A model generated the notes under the pieces. That model searched no databases. It saw only the letters and a list, made by a program, of their open reading frames with translations, and had not been told where the DNA came from. A DNA stretch of 64,000 bases from Rhizopus sp. PT2906. Taxonomy: Eukaryota; Mucoromycota; Mucoromycetes; Mucorales; Rhizopodaceae. The translations under genes and the position numbers were made by a program. Location: assembly GCA_025529335.1 (NCBI GenBank), contig JAMYHX010000147.1, positions 1 through 64,000 on the forward strand, given 5' to 3'. Positions 44,969-56,500 of the stretch are shown one piece after another; position 1 is the first letter of the stretch; each line of letters begins with the position of its first letter.

Positions 44969-47581
44969 CTATACTTTATTTAATCTCTCCTCTCTCTTTC
45001 TCTTCCATACGTCTTTTACCACCTTTCGAACCTTTTCGATATTGTCCTTAACATTAGCAACGGCAAGACCATGAAGCTTATTGACTTGCTCGGTTGTATA
45101 TACAAAATTCCATGTGCTACAGAACTCTGCAGTCTGAGGATCGAAATCTGGATCATAATTTCCATTGACAATAAGCGGGAAATAAACGAGCGTGATTGGG
45201 TTTGTGTTTTCAGGATATGTTGTCTTATTGTTATCTTTATCTTCAGGCGTAGTCTCTGTAGAGCTGGAAGCAAAAACAGTGCAGGTATCTAAAGGATATT
45301 CGGAGGATGTCTCGACTAGTGTTCTATTGTTTCCCTTTCCTTTCTTTTTTATCTCCACAGGATCATGTTGATTATCCTTATCCTTTTCCTTTTCCTTTGG
45401 CCAACCAGCACCTTGTGGCCACCCTTTAATTCCACGACGCTTGACATATCCTTCTGCTCGATCAAAATGAGGCGCATCTTGGATGTCGGCACTTAGGTCA
45501 ACAGCTATAATGATATCAACGTCTCTGCCTTTTCTGAGTAAAGGATAAAATGGAATGTTATTATCCATGCCGGCATCCATAAGTTCGATTTGCTGGGATC
45601 CTACTAGATTCTCTGAACGCAACACTTCCTCTTTGTTTTCATTTTTGTCCTTTGTTTGCACCGTTGTAGCCATTTTATAAAATGGGTTGGGAAAGGAAGC
45701 AGGCGAGATCGGATGAATGGTGCACGCGGAGCTTTCATAATTCCTGATTATCTCATCCGCTTTTTCAACAGCTGCTGCAGGAAGCAACATGCGAATCTCT
45801 TGATAAAAGTGAGCCAGACTTGCTACAAATGCAGAACCAAACATGCCCATAAGAACACCAATACTTTGTTCTGGTAACCTTTCGATATTCATTCCATTTT
45901 CAAACTTTCTCCCGAATGCCCAAACAGGAATCCAGGCTAATATAATGAAATAAGTTAGTACCTTATTTCCTGTCAAAATTTGTTGTTTTCTTACCATTAA
46001 TTTCTTCACTTCCCATCTCAAAAGGAGTAAATTCATACCACTGATAAAGATCCTGAGAGCTTTCATTGCTGCTGACCTTGTTATTCCCATCATTCTTGCC
46101 ACCCTTGTCATGTTTGGCTTCGTTGTATTCATTGACTTTATTGTCATCTTTGTCGCGTTCGTTGTCCTTGTCATCCTTGTCTTTACTGTATTCATCGACC
46201 TCATCGTCATCCTTGTCATTCTTGTCGTTATTACCACTCTTGACTTCATTGTCTTCATCTTGAGAGGACAGAGTAGCCTGCTTTGTAATTCCTGGACGCT
46301 GTATCTCATGTCTGACAGCACAGTAAATTGGCATTGGCAATGACCCATCGTCAAAGTAAGTTCTTTGCCTAGATAGTTTGATTTCGTTCTTTTGAAGTAG
46401 TCTTGGCTCAACCTTGGTTCCATCATTTTCTTGAATTGTTTCTGTTTCAACCTTCCTTGTGCTCTCCTTGATACTGATTGATTCACTATACTCCTCCTCT
46501 TCGTCTTCATCTTTTTCTTCATCCGTATCCACAACAACCTTTCTAGCTAATAACGTACCACCGAGCAACATACCGAAAATATCTACTAAACTGATGGAAT
46601 GGTTTTGCTGATAATAGCGTTGAATAACTCCGTGTAAAAGAATTTTTGCATTATGGCGAGAAGCGTTGAGAACAGTCAAAAAGTTGGACAGATTTGCTAT
46701 ATGCGTATGAATTCTACTCGATAAGTGATGCTTGAGAGTATTTACGGATGCATCAGTCAAAGGACTGTAAAATTGCGACATGGCCCAGGTAGATCCAGAG
46801 ACACCTTGAGAAAGCAATTAGCTCTTCAGTTTATAAAACACACATCTAACAAACTTACCCGCCATATAAAGTACGCAATCAAGAATACCTGTATCACAAA
46901 ATCCATGTAAATATCCGGAACATGCTACCATGGCACGATATCCACCACCACTAAAAAAGTTAGACATTCCATACCTTGATCGGAAAATTAATGTATATAC
47001 CTAGAAGCGATACCAATATTCGGTATATCTTCAATCTCTACTTCACTTTCTTCAACACCAATAAAGAACGCGAATGCTGCCTTCATACGCTCTTTTCTTT
47101 TCTTTACATATTCTATCTCGTCTTTTGATAAGTCCTGTCCTTCTCGTACTTTAGCGTCCTGCTCAATTTCAGGATGTAAGCCTGTATCAGTATCTTCTTT
47201 CATTGACTCCTTCACAATCTTGCGAAAATCCTCTAAGAATAAGTAATCCCAGAAACTAGAGTACATATTTCGGATATTTTCTAATTGACGTTCAAAAGCG
47301 GGATAAAGGGACGACATCTTTGATTTGAATTCTTCCAGGGAAGCAGGTACAATATCAGAGGTGCTCTTGAACAGATTTCCAAGGAAATTATTCGTTTCAT
47401 CCTCTTGTTGTTTGATTGGGTCTGTATCTGGTAAGGAGTCAATGATTTCTCGATATATATCTGGTTCTTTGGTCTTCTTTTTAAGCTTTGAGCGGTAGTA
47501 AAATGTTCCTAGAACAGAGGCGGTGATGATTGTTGCAATCGCTACTTTTGATCTTGAAATAATGGTGCTATCGTTTGCCAT
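44969..47581 (-). CDS. Cytosolic phospholipase A2-like (group IV/lysophospholipase fold) membrane-anchored protein
   Basis: Exons 47001-47581, 46859-46950, 45995-46804 and 44969-45936 (minus) give 816 residues. An N-terminal hydrophobic segment (residues about 13-28, VAIATIITASVLGTFYY) followed by basic residues predicts a membrane anchor or mitochondrial outer-membrane signal. The catalytic domain has the oxyanion glycines SGGGYRAM, the nucleophile elbow GVSGSTW (S227) and the second dyad motif in LMDAGMDNNIPF, where the usual DGG is DAG. This is the cPLA2/PLA2_B fold that cleaves fatty acids from phospholipids or lysophospholipids. Between them lie a Glu-rich stretch and a striking Lys/Asp/Asn repeat (KDDKDNERDKDDN), and another KEKEKDKD insertion near the C-terminus. 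All four exons join in frame. Confidence 0.88.
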
Positions 47582-47790
47582 TTTAAAAAAGATAAAAGGA
47601 AAAATAAAAACGAGGACTATCTCAATGATCCGAAATATTTAGAGAGAAAAAAAAAAAAGTTAATGCAAAAATGGACAATGACATAATGTGTAACAATGTT
47701 ATTTTTATAGACAGGATTGAAAACATTATAAATGAGCAACAATGTTAGTTTTCATACATATCGTATTAGTGAGATATTATGTTGACAACA

Positions 47791-48147
47791 CATGAAAGTT
47801 TGTTGAAGGTATCGGTGTTGAATTGACTTGTTTGAGATTGGAAGAGGAGAGCCTATCAAATATTGAGACAAGTCAGACTAGCCGATTGCCAGCGAAGATA
47901 GTGCATCTCGAGACTTGGTTGATTCTCTGGGCTTCACAACCACACATTTTGGATTCCCGCACAGTAAGGCGCTCCTGTTTTCTTGTAACACTTGTTTATT
48001 CCTCTTTATCAATATAATTTTTGGATGACAAAGCTCCTGGTAGCAATATATACATGTTTGCAATGTCATATGTTCATTCGTGATGCACACATTGACATGC
48101 TTACCATGCAGCTGCTCCTTCCACCTACCTCCGTATCTGCGAAACCC
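47791..48147 (-). mobile_element. Truncated second copy of the Fanzor 3' end
   Basis: The minus strand closely matches 29376-29743 of the first copy: from GGGTTTCGCAGATACGGAGG through the zinc module (TCIYCYQELCHPK and CGNPKC) and the KSRDALSSLAIG motif to AACAAACTTTCATG. It differs at scattered bases and by small deletions and carries a TAG right after AIG. Only the last part of the gene is present. It lies just upstream of the phospholipase gene, so it is a 5'-truncated insertion or the remains of one. Confidence 0.88.
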
Positions 48148-49153
48148 TCAGTCGCGCTTTTACTCTCGGTAATATAATGAAAATGTTCTTATTATGTAAC
48201 CTATAATTTCCCCTTTAGGAAAAACAACCGGTAAACTTTGGGATTGCTCTGTAGAATCCAATCAATATGAGTAATTAACAGCAGAATAAATTCTTCGGAA
48301 GATTTTTACGTTTTGATATTTGCACAACACATCTGCACAGCATTTTCACAGTGACATAAGTAATTCAACTTGCACAGCAAACAGCACTAGACAAACTACA
48401 CCCACATAACACTATGTACAAAACTGAAGTATAAGAGAAGCATATGTCGATGAGTCTGTGATAATCTCTTTACTATGCTGAGAACTCATCATTAAAAATA
48501 AGTTTATTGCATGAATTTACCATGAGCCAATAAGAATTGAGCGTGACGCGTCTAGAAGAATAACGCATTCTGTGGTCAGTTTTCTTTGTTCAAAATCAGA
48601 TCAAACAACTAATGATATGTATTAATTTTTTTTTATGAGTGAGTGGTTTTAATGATAAAGATGTTGTATTTGTTTTAAATAGCGGAGTATGTCAGACGTC
48701 ATATTGAGCGACATAAAAAAAACCCCACCTGGACGAGATTAGAAAGTAAACAGTTCCTCTGGGCCTGACTCGAAATATTGTGCTGGAGGGTATAATCTTT
48801 GACAGAGACAAAGAGTACCGTGAACAGAGTAATTCGCTGCCATGTTCATAGGGTAACCAAAGAATAAAGCTAGTCAGCTCGAGGGACAAAACAAAGCCAA
48901 AGAAAGGGTGACACAAAGTCTTGTATACTTTGGTCAAGTACTGCTCTATGTAATCTCTTTCACTAGGAGAAAAAAAAATGCAAAGAACATTCGTTTTTAG
49001 ATGACGCTGTAGATCAATGACATCTGCTCTGCAATTAATTTACATTTTAGTTACATTGTGAAACCATGTTGTTTTTGTTATTAACTCCTTTTCAAAGACT
49101 TGCATGACGCAAAGGAAAAATTCCTCCTTTTTTTTTTTTCGTACTTCTTTCAT
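48148..49153. other. Intergenic region upstream of the WC-2-like gene
   Basis: About 1 kb, AT-rich, no gene. A minus-strand open frame at 48692-48937 is not supported by composition or context. A T-rich leader (about 49127-49150) precedes the next ATG. Confidence 0.5.
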
Positions 49154-50323
49154 ATGCAGCAATCTAGATACAATTACCCCAGTGGTAGTTCTATACAACA
49201 GCCACAACAACAACATGTTCAATCGACCATCCCATTTTATGCTTCCTCATCAATGTCATCACTTATTGATGAGGAAGACAGAGGAGAATTAAATAATGTA
49301 ACCATGCAAAAGGGGAGTGTAGATTTTAGAAGAAGGAAGAATTGGTCAGAACGGATTCTTGTAGAATTGACCGGTCTACTTCATGTCCTCTCTCCAACTG
49401 GCAAAATATTGTACTGCTCAGAATCGATACTGGAATTAACAGGCTATAGACCTCATGAGTTGGTAGGTCAAGCGCTTATGGACTTTTTGCACGTTGACGA
49501 CATGGATGTGTTTATAAGAGATTTCCAAATGTCCTTTCATACACGCTCACAGATCAAAACCTACTACCGATTTAGGAAGAAGGATGATACATTCATTATG
49601 TTTGAAGTCGTTGGTCAGCCCAAGACTGAAATGCCTGGGCAGACATCACAGGCATTTTTTGGTATAGCGCAGCCAGTGCCAACCAAAGGTGGTGCACTAA
49701 TTGATTCATTTCTGGAACTGAAGTCAGATAACAATTGGTTGAGACAGAGAATTGACGAATTATCGACAAAGCATGGAAAAGTATCCATTCCTGGTGACGA
49801 AAAACAGAGCCAGCAGATAGAGTCCAAGGAGACTAATACTACTTATATGGCCACAACAATGAAAGATCCATTTATTCATAGCAGTCATCACAAGAGTGCC
49901 ACGGATCATGACTCAAATGACCCGAGAAAAAACGTGAGGAATAGAACAGAGTGGTTGGATGCAACTGAAATGAAAGGCGTAATGTATAGTGCAAGGGATA
50001 CCTTATCATCTGAAGAGACAGCTGAGAGGAAGGATAAATGGAAGCGTCGAGTAAGTGGTGTTGGGCTGATGAATACTATATATTCTAACACCGTTTTCTA
50101 TTACAGAAAAGGAGCAGAGGCTCTGATGAATACGTTTGTAAGGATTGTGGTACGACATCATCACCAGAGTGGAGAAAGGGCCCTCAGGGACCAAAAACGT
50201 AAGATACTTGAATCAAATTGCTTTTTACAGGTGTACTAACTATCATCATATAGTCTCTGTAATGCCTGTGGACTTCGGTGGTCCAAGAAAAATAAGAAAA
50301 GGGATTTAAATGGAGACTGGTAG
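49154..50323 (+). CDS. White collar-2-like PAS/GATA zinc-finger transcription factor
   Basis: Exons 49154-50050, 50107-50198 and 50254-50323 give 352 residues. One PAS domain lies at about residues 80-185 (LLHVLSPTGKILYCSESILELTGYRP, FLHVDDMDVF, TYYRFRKKDDTFIMFEVVGQP). It is followed by a short helical linker and, at the very C-terminus, a GATA zinc finger CKDCGTTSSPEWRKGPQGPKTLCNAC with C-x2-C-x18-C-x2-C spacing. That spacing and the single PAS match WC-2, the partner of the flavin photoreceptor WC-1 in the fungal light-response complex. Mucorales have several wc-2 paralogues, so the exact one cannot be named. The zinc finger is split by the last intron. The first in-frame ATG is used. Confidence 0.93.
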
Positions 50324-50649
50324 GCACTCTATGTACAGACTGTTGTGTGCCTTATGTGCGAAAGTCATATAGATATGATATGTATATAGTACTTGTATAT
50401 AATAATCTTATAGAACGATGTGCATTATAAATGCAACATCTACATTATAATGCACTCATCATTTTTATTGTACCTACACGTTAATTATATTTAGCAAATA
50501 ACAGATCGTCGATGATCTCTCCGAGGCTCGTTTGAAGGAAATTAAACTGTCTGTCATATTTTGCTACTAGTCTTTTTCCTTATTATAATTATTATTCCTA
50601 TACTTCTTTTCTTTTCTATTCTCTCCTTTCCTTTTGAATCCATTAAATC
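50324..50649. other. Short intergenic region
   Basis: About 325 bp between two plus-strand genes. T-rich leader (50561-50640) before the cyclin ATG. Nothing else seen. Confidence 0.5.
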
Positions 50650-51724
50650 ATGGAAAGCGTATTACCCACTCTTTCTCAAAATGTTCACGACTTTATCAAT
50701 TCAGCTCCATCAAATCACTTTTTACAATACATGTTTGAACAGTTTCTGATCTTTATTCCATATACTAGCCAAGCAATTCATTCATCCAAGGTCTTGCCTC
50801 CTCTACCAACTTTTATTACATTGGTCGCACAACGATCAAGATCAAAGGCCGGTACACTTTTGGCAGCCGTTGTGCTTTTGCAAAGATTAAAGAAAAAAAT
50901 AGACCAAAACAGTAATTTGTATTCACAAGACCTCATACTTCATGAGGTCGTTTTGGGTATTGTCATCCTTACTACAAAGTGGTTGCACGACGCATCTCCT
51001 AAAAACTCCCGGTGGGCAAAATATGTTGGTTATTATAGTACAGAAGAGATTAATGCCATAGAAAGGAAATTACTTGGTGCTATGGTAATTGTGATGTTAT
51101 GTGACAGTATCTTTCTTAACGATATGGGAACTTTTTGATTTTGAATAGGATTATCAACCCAAGATCCCAAAAGAAGATTTTGCCTCTGTCTTTGAAAATT
51201 ACCGTCGTTCTGTATCGGTACATTCATCTTTGCTCTCGCCTGATACCATTGATCAACAACAACATTTACCTCGATCTGCTTCTTCAAGTAGTCTTCCACG
51301 TTCATCCAGCAACAAGTCATCTTCACTTTATTCCCTTGTACAGCATCTCAAGTGGAGTATCGCTGATTTCAAAAAATCTCCTAACAGTGGAAAGACAAAA
51401 GCAACAAGTAGTGACAGGTTGAAATTACCTTCAAAAGTGGCTCATAGTAGCCCAATGGCGCGTATTAATCATGGATCGTCCGGAGTAGATATGCCCCTTG
51501 GATACGAAAACATACCGTCTGGAAGTAGCAGTAGTAGCAGTAATGCGTCCTCAGTAGATCTAATTCAAGCAACCAGTGATATATTCCTAAACTTATCACA
51601 GCACATATCCTTATCCTCATTGGATTCTGATTCGACTATTGACATCGATTCTATCACCACACCTTTAGCTTATCCCGACAGTAATGATAGTATGGCAATT
51701 CGATTATCCAATAAAAAAATCTAA
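50650..51724 (+). CDS. Pcl/Pho80-family cyclin-like protein
   Basis: Exons 50650-51084 and 51149-51724 give 336 residues. The first 170 residues form a cyclin box: FITLVAQRSRSKAGTLLAAVVLLQRLK, then HEVVLGIVILTTKWLHD, SRWAKYVGYYSTEEINAIERKLLGAM and YQPKIPKEDF. The pattern of a cold early helix, the TKWLHD helix and the EIN-x-x-E motif is that of Pcl1/Pcl2/Pho80 cyclins, which activate the Pho85/CDK5-like kinase. The C-terminal half is a disordered Ser-rich tail with many SP and SS sites, likely phosphorylated. The single intron falls directly after GAM. Confidence 0.8.
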
Positions 51725-51832
51725 AGCATATTAATTTCCATAACAACGCTTTATAAAACATAACACGTTCCATTCTTTTCTTTGCGTGGCTTTTTCTTTT
51801 GATGGCGTTTATTATACACGTATTTTTCACAG

Positions 51833-52081
51833 TTACCAGCCAGATGTAGTGCTATCTGTGCTTTGATTAGGTAAACCCCAACCTGCATCTTGTGCTTCTG
51901 ATGCATCTCCCCAGCCCGCATCTCCTTCATCAACTAGATTGAATCTTTCAAACTGTTCTTTCAAGGTCTCTTGTTTACTCTTTACTACTCGTATATTCTT
52001 TGGTGGCTTTGGCTTTTTCCACTCTGCAAATGTTTCCCAAATGGGGTTGCCAGGATGTTCTGGTGAGGCAGTTGTGTTCAT
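51833..52081 (-). CDS. Small GW-rich protein, 82 residues
   Basis: An intronless minus-strand ORF starts MNTTASPEHPGNPIWETFAEW and ends with three tryptophans in Gly-Trp context: DAGWGDASEAQDAGWG and TSGW at the C-terminus. The open frame extends upstream but that part is Phe-rich translated leader, so I use the ATG at 52081. The middle is basic (KKPKPPKNIRVVKSK) and helical (LKEQFERFNL). Multiple GW/WG motifs in a disordered acidic tail resemble the hooks that bind Argonaute or kinetochore/adaptor pockets. The protein is not a known family to me. It sits convergent to the cyclin and divergent from the USP gene. Confidence 0.6.
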   Translation of the reverse strand: MNTTASPEHPGNPIWETFAEWKKPKPPKNIRVVKSKQETLKEQFERFNLVDEGDAGWGDASEAQDAGWGLPNQSTDSTTSGW

Positions 52082-52387
52082 AAATAACGCCAGAAAAGGG
52101 AAAAAAAAAAAAAAAGGAAAAAGAAACATTTGCTCCCAAAAAAAAAAAGGAAACTTCATTGACTGCATCAAAGCCCACCGTTTCAACTTGAAAAGTTGCA
52201 AGCATCATATTATGATGGATATAAGCTCGACTCGATGTGATGCTTGTAACTCATTCTACAGTTTACCTACAATAGACACCTGTATAGGATTCAGTTTTAT
52301 TGGATAAGAATTAAAACCCAGGATAGTCAAATTTCTCTTTTTTTTTTTTTATCTCTTTCTGTCTATTTCTCTCTTTTTGGATCTGAC

Positions 52388-54451
52388 ATGACAAGCAATG
52401 ATAATCAAGCTACAAAAATTGTAAAAGGAATCAAAAACAGCAATCCGATCCAAAGAAATAGCATAGAAAGTTTATTAAATCGTAGCATCAAATTTAGAAA
52501 ATCTCGTCATGTTGATCAAAAACTAGAATTATTCAAGCAAAAATTTGTGCCTGTCAATGAAACAACAGGTGTGGTGTTTACTTCTACAGGATCTTCATAT
52601 AATACAACAGAGGAAGATAGCATATCCAGTAAAGTAGACGAACATGGCTTTGAAAGCCCCTCCAAACTGCTTTATCCTCCAGACAAGCTTAACTTTAGTT
52701 GGTTAAGTATTCTTCCTATTGGTCCTGGACTGAAAGATCTTGGACAGCTATCTTCACTTAATGCAGTATTGCAAGTAATAACATACACACCTGTGCTAGC
52801 AAATTATTTTCTTCAAAGGAGACACAGCCCAAACTGTAAGGCTTCACTAATGTTATGTTTTAAGACTAACTCTTTATTTAGGTATTATGCAGGAATATTG
52901 TTTTACTTGTGCAGTAGAGGAGCATGTAAGAACAGCCTTGAATGGGACAACCTATGCACTTCAGCCTCGTGTGTTTGTAGGCAAATTGAAACGTAAGATT
53001 CACATCCAAGGTGAATACATTTGTATACCAACGGATTTATATTAGAGATAAAGGATGGTTCAACAAAGGATGCCTATGATGTCTGGAAATACTTTATGAA
53101 TCAAATTCAATCATCACTTTTGGCAGAAAAAGGGTAAATAACATGGCAACTAAAAGGAAATCATAATATATGTTGACATACAAAATAGATCCAAAGATGA
53201 GCTTATACAGCAAACAACCGCTCTATGTCAAACATTTGGTGGATACATACAGAATGCCTTTGAATGTCCATCATGCAACAAAATGGAAAACAAGTATGAT
53301 TTCTTTATGGATCTAAGCCTAGATCTTTTACAATGTAGTTCTCTGGAGCGATGCATGACAAAATACTTTAAAGAACAAGCTATAGCCACTATAGAATGCC
53401 CAAGGTAAAGTTACGCGACACTCAAATATGGATATAAGAAATCACAGTATTCACTTTTTGTATTCATAGTTGCCAAAAGGAAGCTGAATTAAAAGGAAAA
53501 AAGAGTGTTTATAGACCTCCAAGAACATTAGTCATTCAACTCAGACGATTCAACACAAATAATGGTGTAAAGATCAACAAGGACATCAAGTTTGAATCAT
53601 CGTTGGACTTGAGTCATGTTATTACTGATTCAGAAAAGGGTCATATAAAGTCAAAATATGACTTGTATGCTGTCATCGCACACACTGGCGAAAGTTTATT
53701 CAATGGACATTATGTAGCCTATGTTAAAGGTCCCAACGGCATTTGGTATTGTATGAATAATGAAGCTGTTCAACAAGTAAGCGTTAATAGACTGCTATCG
53801 GAAAAGGCATATATGCTCTTTTATACCATACCACCTGAGCCTGTAAAGCGAGAAAAACGACTTCCAGTGATAAATACAACTAAGGATATACCTGTTGAGG
53901 GTTTGAAGGAAGAAGAACCAAAGGAGTCCACTGTACAAGAAGAAGAAGAAGAAGAAAAAGAAGAAGAAGTGATGACATTCAAAGAAGAGGATAATGAAGA
54001 TGAAGAAAAGCAGGTAGAATATGAAAGGTTGAAAACAGCTCTTGAAGAAGCATCAAAGAAAGAAAAGGTTGAGAATCAATCAGCGATTGTTGTTAGTCAT
54101 AACGAACGTATGAAATCAAAGAGAGAAAAACTTGAGGCATTGATCGAGAAGGAAAGTGTGGTGAGTAAAAGCTTGGAAGTCAAGAGTGTGTTGTTATCCA
54201 AGCATACAGACAGCCAATTTCAAGATGATGTCAATACTTGGGATGAGGATATTGGAACATCGGTAGAAGATCAAAGGAAGTCAGTTTTAAAGCAGATCAA
54301 ATCTAAAAGGAAAAAGGTTGATACTTATGATCTTGAATATGATCGAGGTAAAGTGAAAAAGGTGAAAAAGAAGCAAGATGACAAGTTTCATAAGCCAAAC
54401 ATGTTTCAAATTACTGCTGATAAAAAATTGAATAAAAAGAAAGGGAAATAG
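52388..54451 (+). CDS. USP-family ubiquitin hydrolase homologue lacking its catalytic Cys and Asp
   Basis: Exons 52388-52835, 52882-52992, 53046-53133, 53189-53404 and 53470-54451, all in frame, give 614 residues. The fold is clearly that of Ubp/USP enzymes of the USP36/USP42/Ubp16 type. The Cys box reads GPGLKDLGQLSSLNAVLQ where active enzymes have G-N-T-C-F, so the catalytic Cys is Ser122. The zinc ribbons CPSCNK and CPSCQK and the segment YCFTCAVEEHV are kept. The His box has GHYVAY (H368), but the following Asp of the MND motif is Asn (MNNEA, N385). The last 230 residues are highly charged with Glu-rich coiled coil and Lys-rich tail, suggesting nuclear or nucleolar location. It is probably a pseudo-deubiquitinase that binds but does not cleave ubiquitin. 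Confidence 0.9.
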
Positions 54452-54575
54452 CTCCGTTCTTGATGTCACATCACGCCTATGGAATCTTTAGGTTGAGTGT
54501 TAAAAGAATAGTAGTACAGAGAAAGAGAGAGAGAGAGAGAATCAGGTTGAGTTCCTTCATTACCCTCGTTTCTAA

Positions 54576-56500
54576 ATGCTACGACTTGATTCAGTATTCA
54601 AAGACATAGCACTTAAACTACCAGACACTTTACAAAGCGAACTTGACATTCCTCCTTATTTAATACAGATTCCATTTCATCAATGGAAAGACCATAAATC
54701 CATCATTAGTACTTTTTTATCATTTTCAAATGACTTCAAAGGTGATGGTTCTCTTTTATATAAAGAAGTTTTAAGAACTCTTAAAACGTTAAGTGAACAA
54801 GAAAGTAAAGTTGTCCCAGAGGCAGTCAAAGAGTACGCCTTGGCGTTATCTAAAGAATTTGAAAAGAATGAAAGTGATTTTATACTTGCTTTTGAGGATG
54901 CAAAAAGTCTCAGCATATTGACACAGCAAACACAAACGCTTACTATAGAAGAAACCGTTACCACAACTGTAGAAATAAAGTCCGTAGAAAGTACTGAACA
55001 AGAGGTAATGCCCTATTTAAATATACAGACTTATGCATGTATCTGATATGCATATCAGGAAAAAGAAGATAAAAAAGAAGAACCTAAAGAGGATAAACAG
55101 AGATGGATCAGCTTTTTGGATAGCGTAGAAGGAAGCTGTAGACGACACAAATACTGGTACTTATTATTGTTGTCTATACAATAACAATATCTAAGCCCTC
55201 TTTAAATGTTAAAGCTTAGAAAGAAATAGAATTCTCCGCATTGGTGCTGCCATTATGCCTCCAGAGGATATGGACGAAGAGGACTACAAGAGCCTACTTG
55301 AACAACTTCAGATTAAACCAAAGCCTGTAATATTTAATGATATTGCCAATCAGTACTATGACAAAATCAAAGGAGCAGTAAGATTGTCAACTACTTCATC
55401 TTGTAAAAAAAAGAAAAGAAAAGAAAAAGAAAATACAAAACGATTTTACTTAGAGTACGTTGGTTGAGTTTGAACGTGCATTCAGGTTTCCTCCAACACC
55501 CGTTGACGATGATGATGAAAGACAGATCATTTATATTCAAAAAGTATCAGAAGCAATGTAAGTTTATGAATTACAAGAAAATAGCAGTGACCACAATATT
55601 GTCTATATACAGATGGCGAGTGTTCAAGAAGTTACCTTATATTGGTTCTGGTGAATTGGCATATAGGTCTGTATTTGCTCACCCATATATTGAAGCAGTC
55701 ATTAGCTGTATAAATAGTCCTGATCTAGAATACAACACTGGAGAAAAGAGTGTGAAAGCAATGAATACTCAAATGGATCGTTTGAAGCTGAGGAATAGTC
55801 CTTATGAAAGTTATAAAGCAGACGGGATTATTTACTTTAAAGAAATTGAAATATTTCTGATGGAAAACAGTGGAAGCTATGGAAATTGTACCAAGCATAA
55901 AGCATCAGGCGATCATCATAAAGCTGTGTATGGCGTTTTAGGGATGTTAAAGACTATCGCTGACACTTACAGATTTGCTACATTTGACACATTTCAAAAA
56001 TTGAAAGTATTCTTTCTACAAACCAGAGGTAGATCAATAAAAAGCTTTTGCAAAACCTTATTTTTAGTCGTGAATATATAGAAAAGATAATGGAGCTGTG
56101 GTCTGTAAAAGCCGAACAAAAGAATAGCTACATTCTTTATCGTGAAGCAGTGATGTTTGTCTTTGTGGACGTTAAAAACAAGAATAGCATGTTGGAAGAC
56201 AGTTTCACATTTTTGAATACTATGAAGGTAAATATTTAATTAGACTTCATTTTATACATAAGCTCAGTTTCAATAAAACAGGATATGCTCATAGAAACAG
56301 CAGATATACTAAGTCAAATAATAGAAGAACACGAATCTTTTATTCAGAACGTCTCTGCTGATGAAACACAAGCACCTACTCATAGCTTAAGAGAGATTAT
56401 AGATCCACCAATTTTTAAGATAATTGTAGAACAAAGCTCACAAGGTTTGGGAGCACTTGACTATGAAGAATACAGTGTAAAACTTTCTGTTAAGAAATAA
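54576..56500 (+). CDS. Unrecognised multi-exon protein with a frame break near 56040
   Basis: Proposed exons are 54576-55004, 55059-55156, 55215-55377, 55454-55557, 55613-about 56040, about 56045-56227 and 56282-56500. Joins 1 to 4 are clean. The fifth block ends TRGRSIK and the next begins LLQNLIFSREY in a frame one base off, at an AAAAA run (56038-56043). No GT-AG intron of credible length repairs it. The protein would be about 540 residues. The middle (FERAFRFPPTPVDDDDE, WRVFKKLPYIGSGELAYRSVFAHP, DGIIYFKEIEIFLMENSG) and end (LWSVKAEQKNSYILYREAVMFVFVDV) look like one ordered domain. An Asp followed by Glu in beta-strand context vaguely recalls PD-(D/E)XK nucleases. I do not recognise the family. 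Either a sequencing indel or a recently broken gene. Confidence 0.6.

Noticed and set aside
46066..46343. Plus-strand frames rich in Ser/Leu/Val opposite the phospholipase
   Set aside because: Antisense shadows of the Asp/Lys repeat.
47823..48017. Plus-strand 64-codon frame
   Set aside because: Antisense of the Fanzor fragment; the similarity is on the minus strand.
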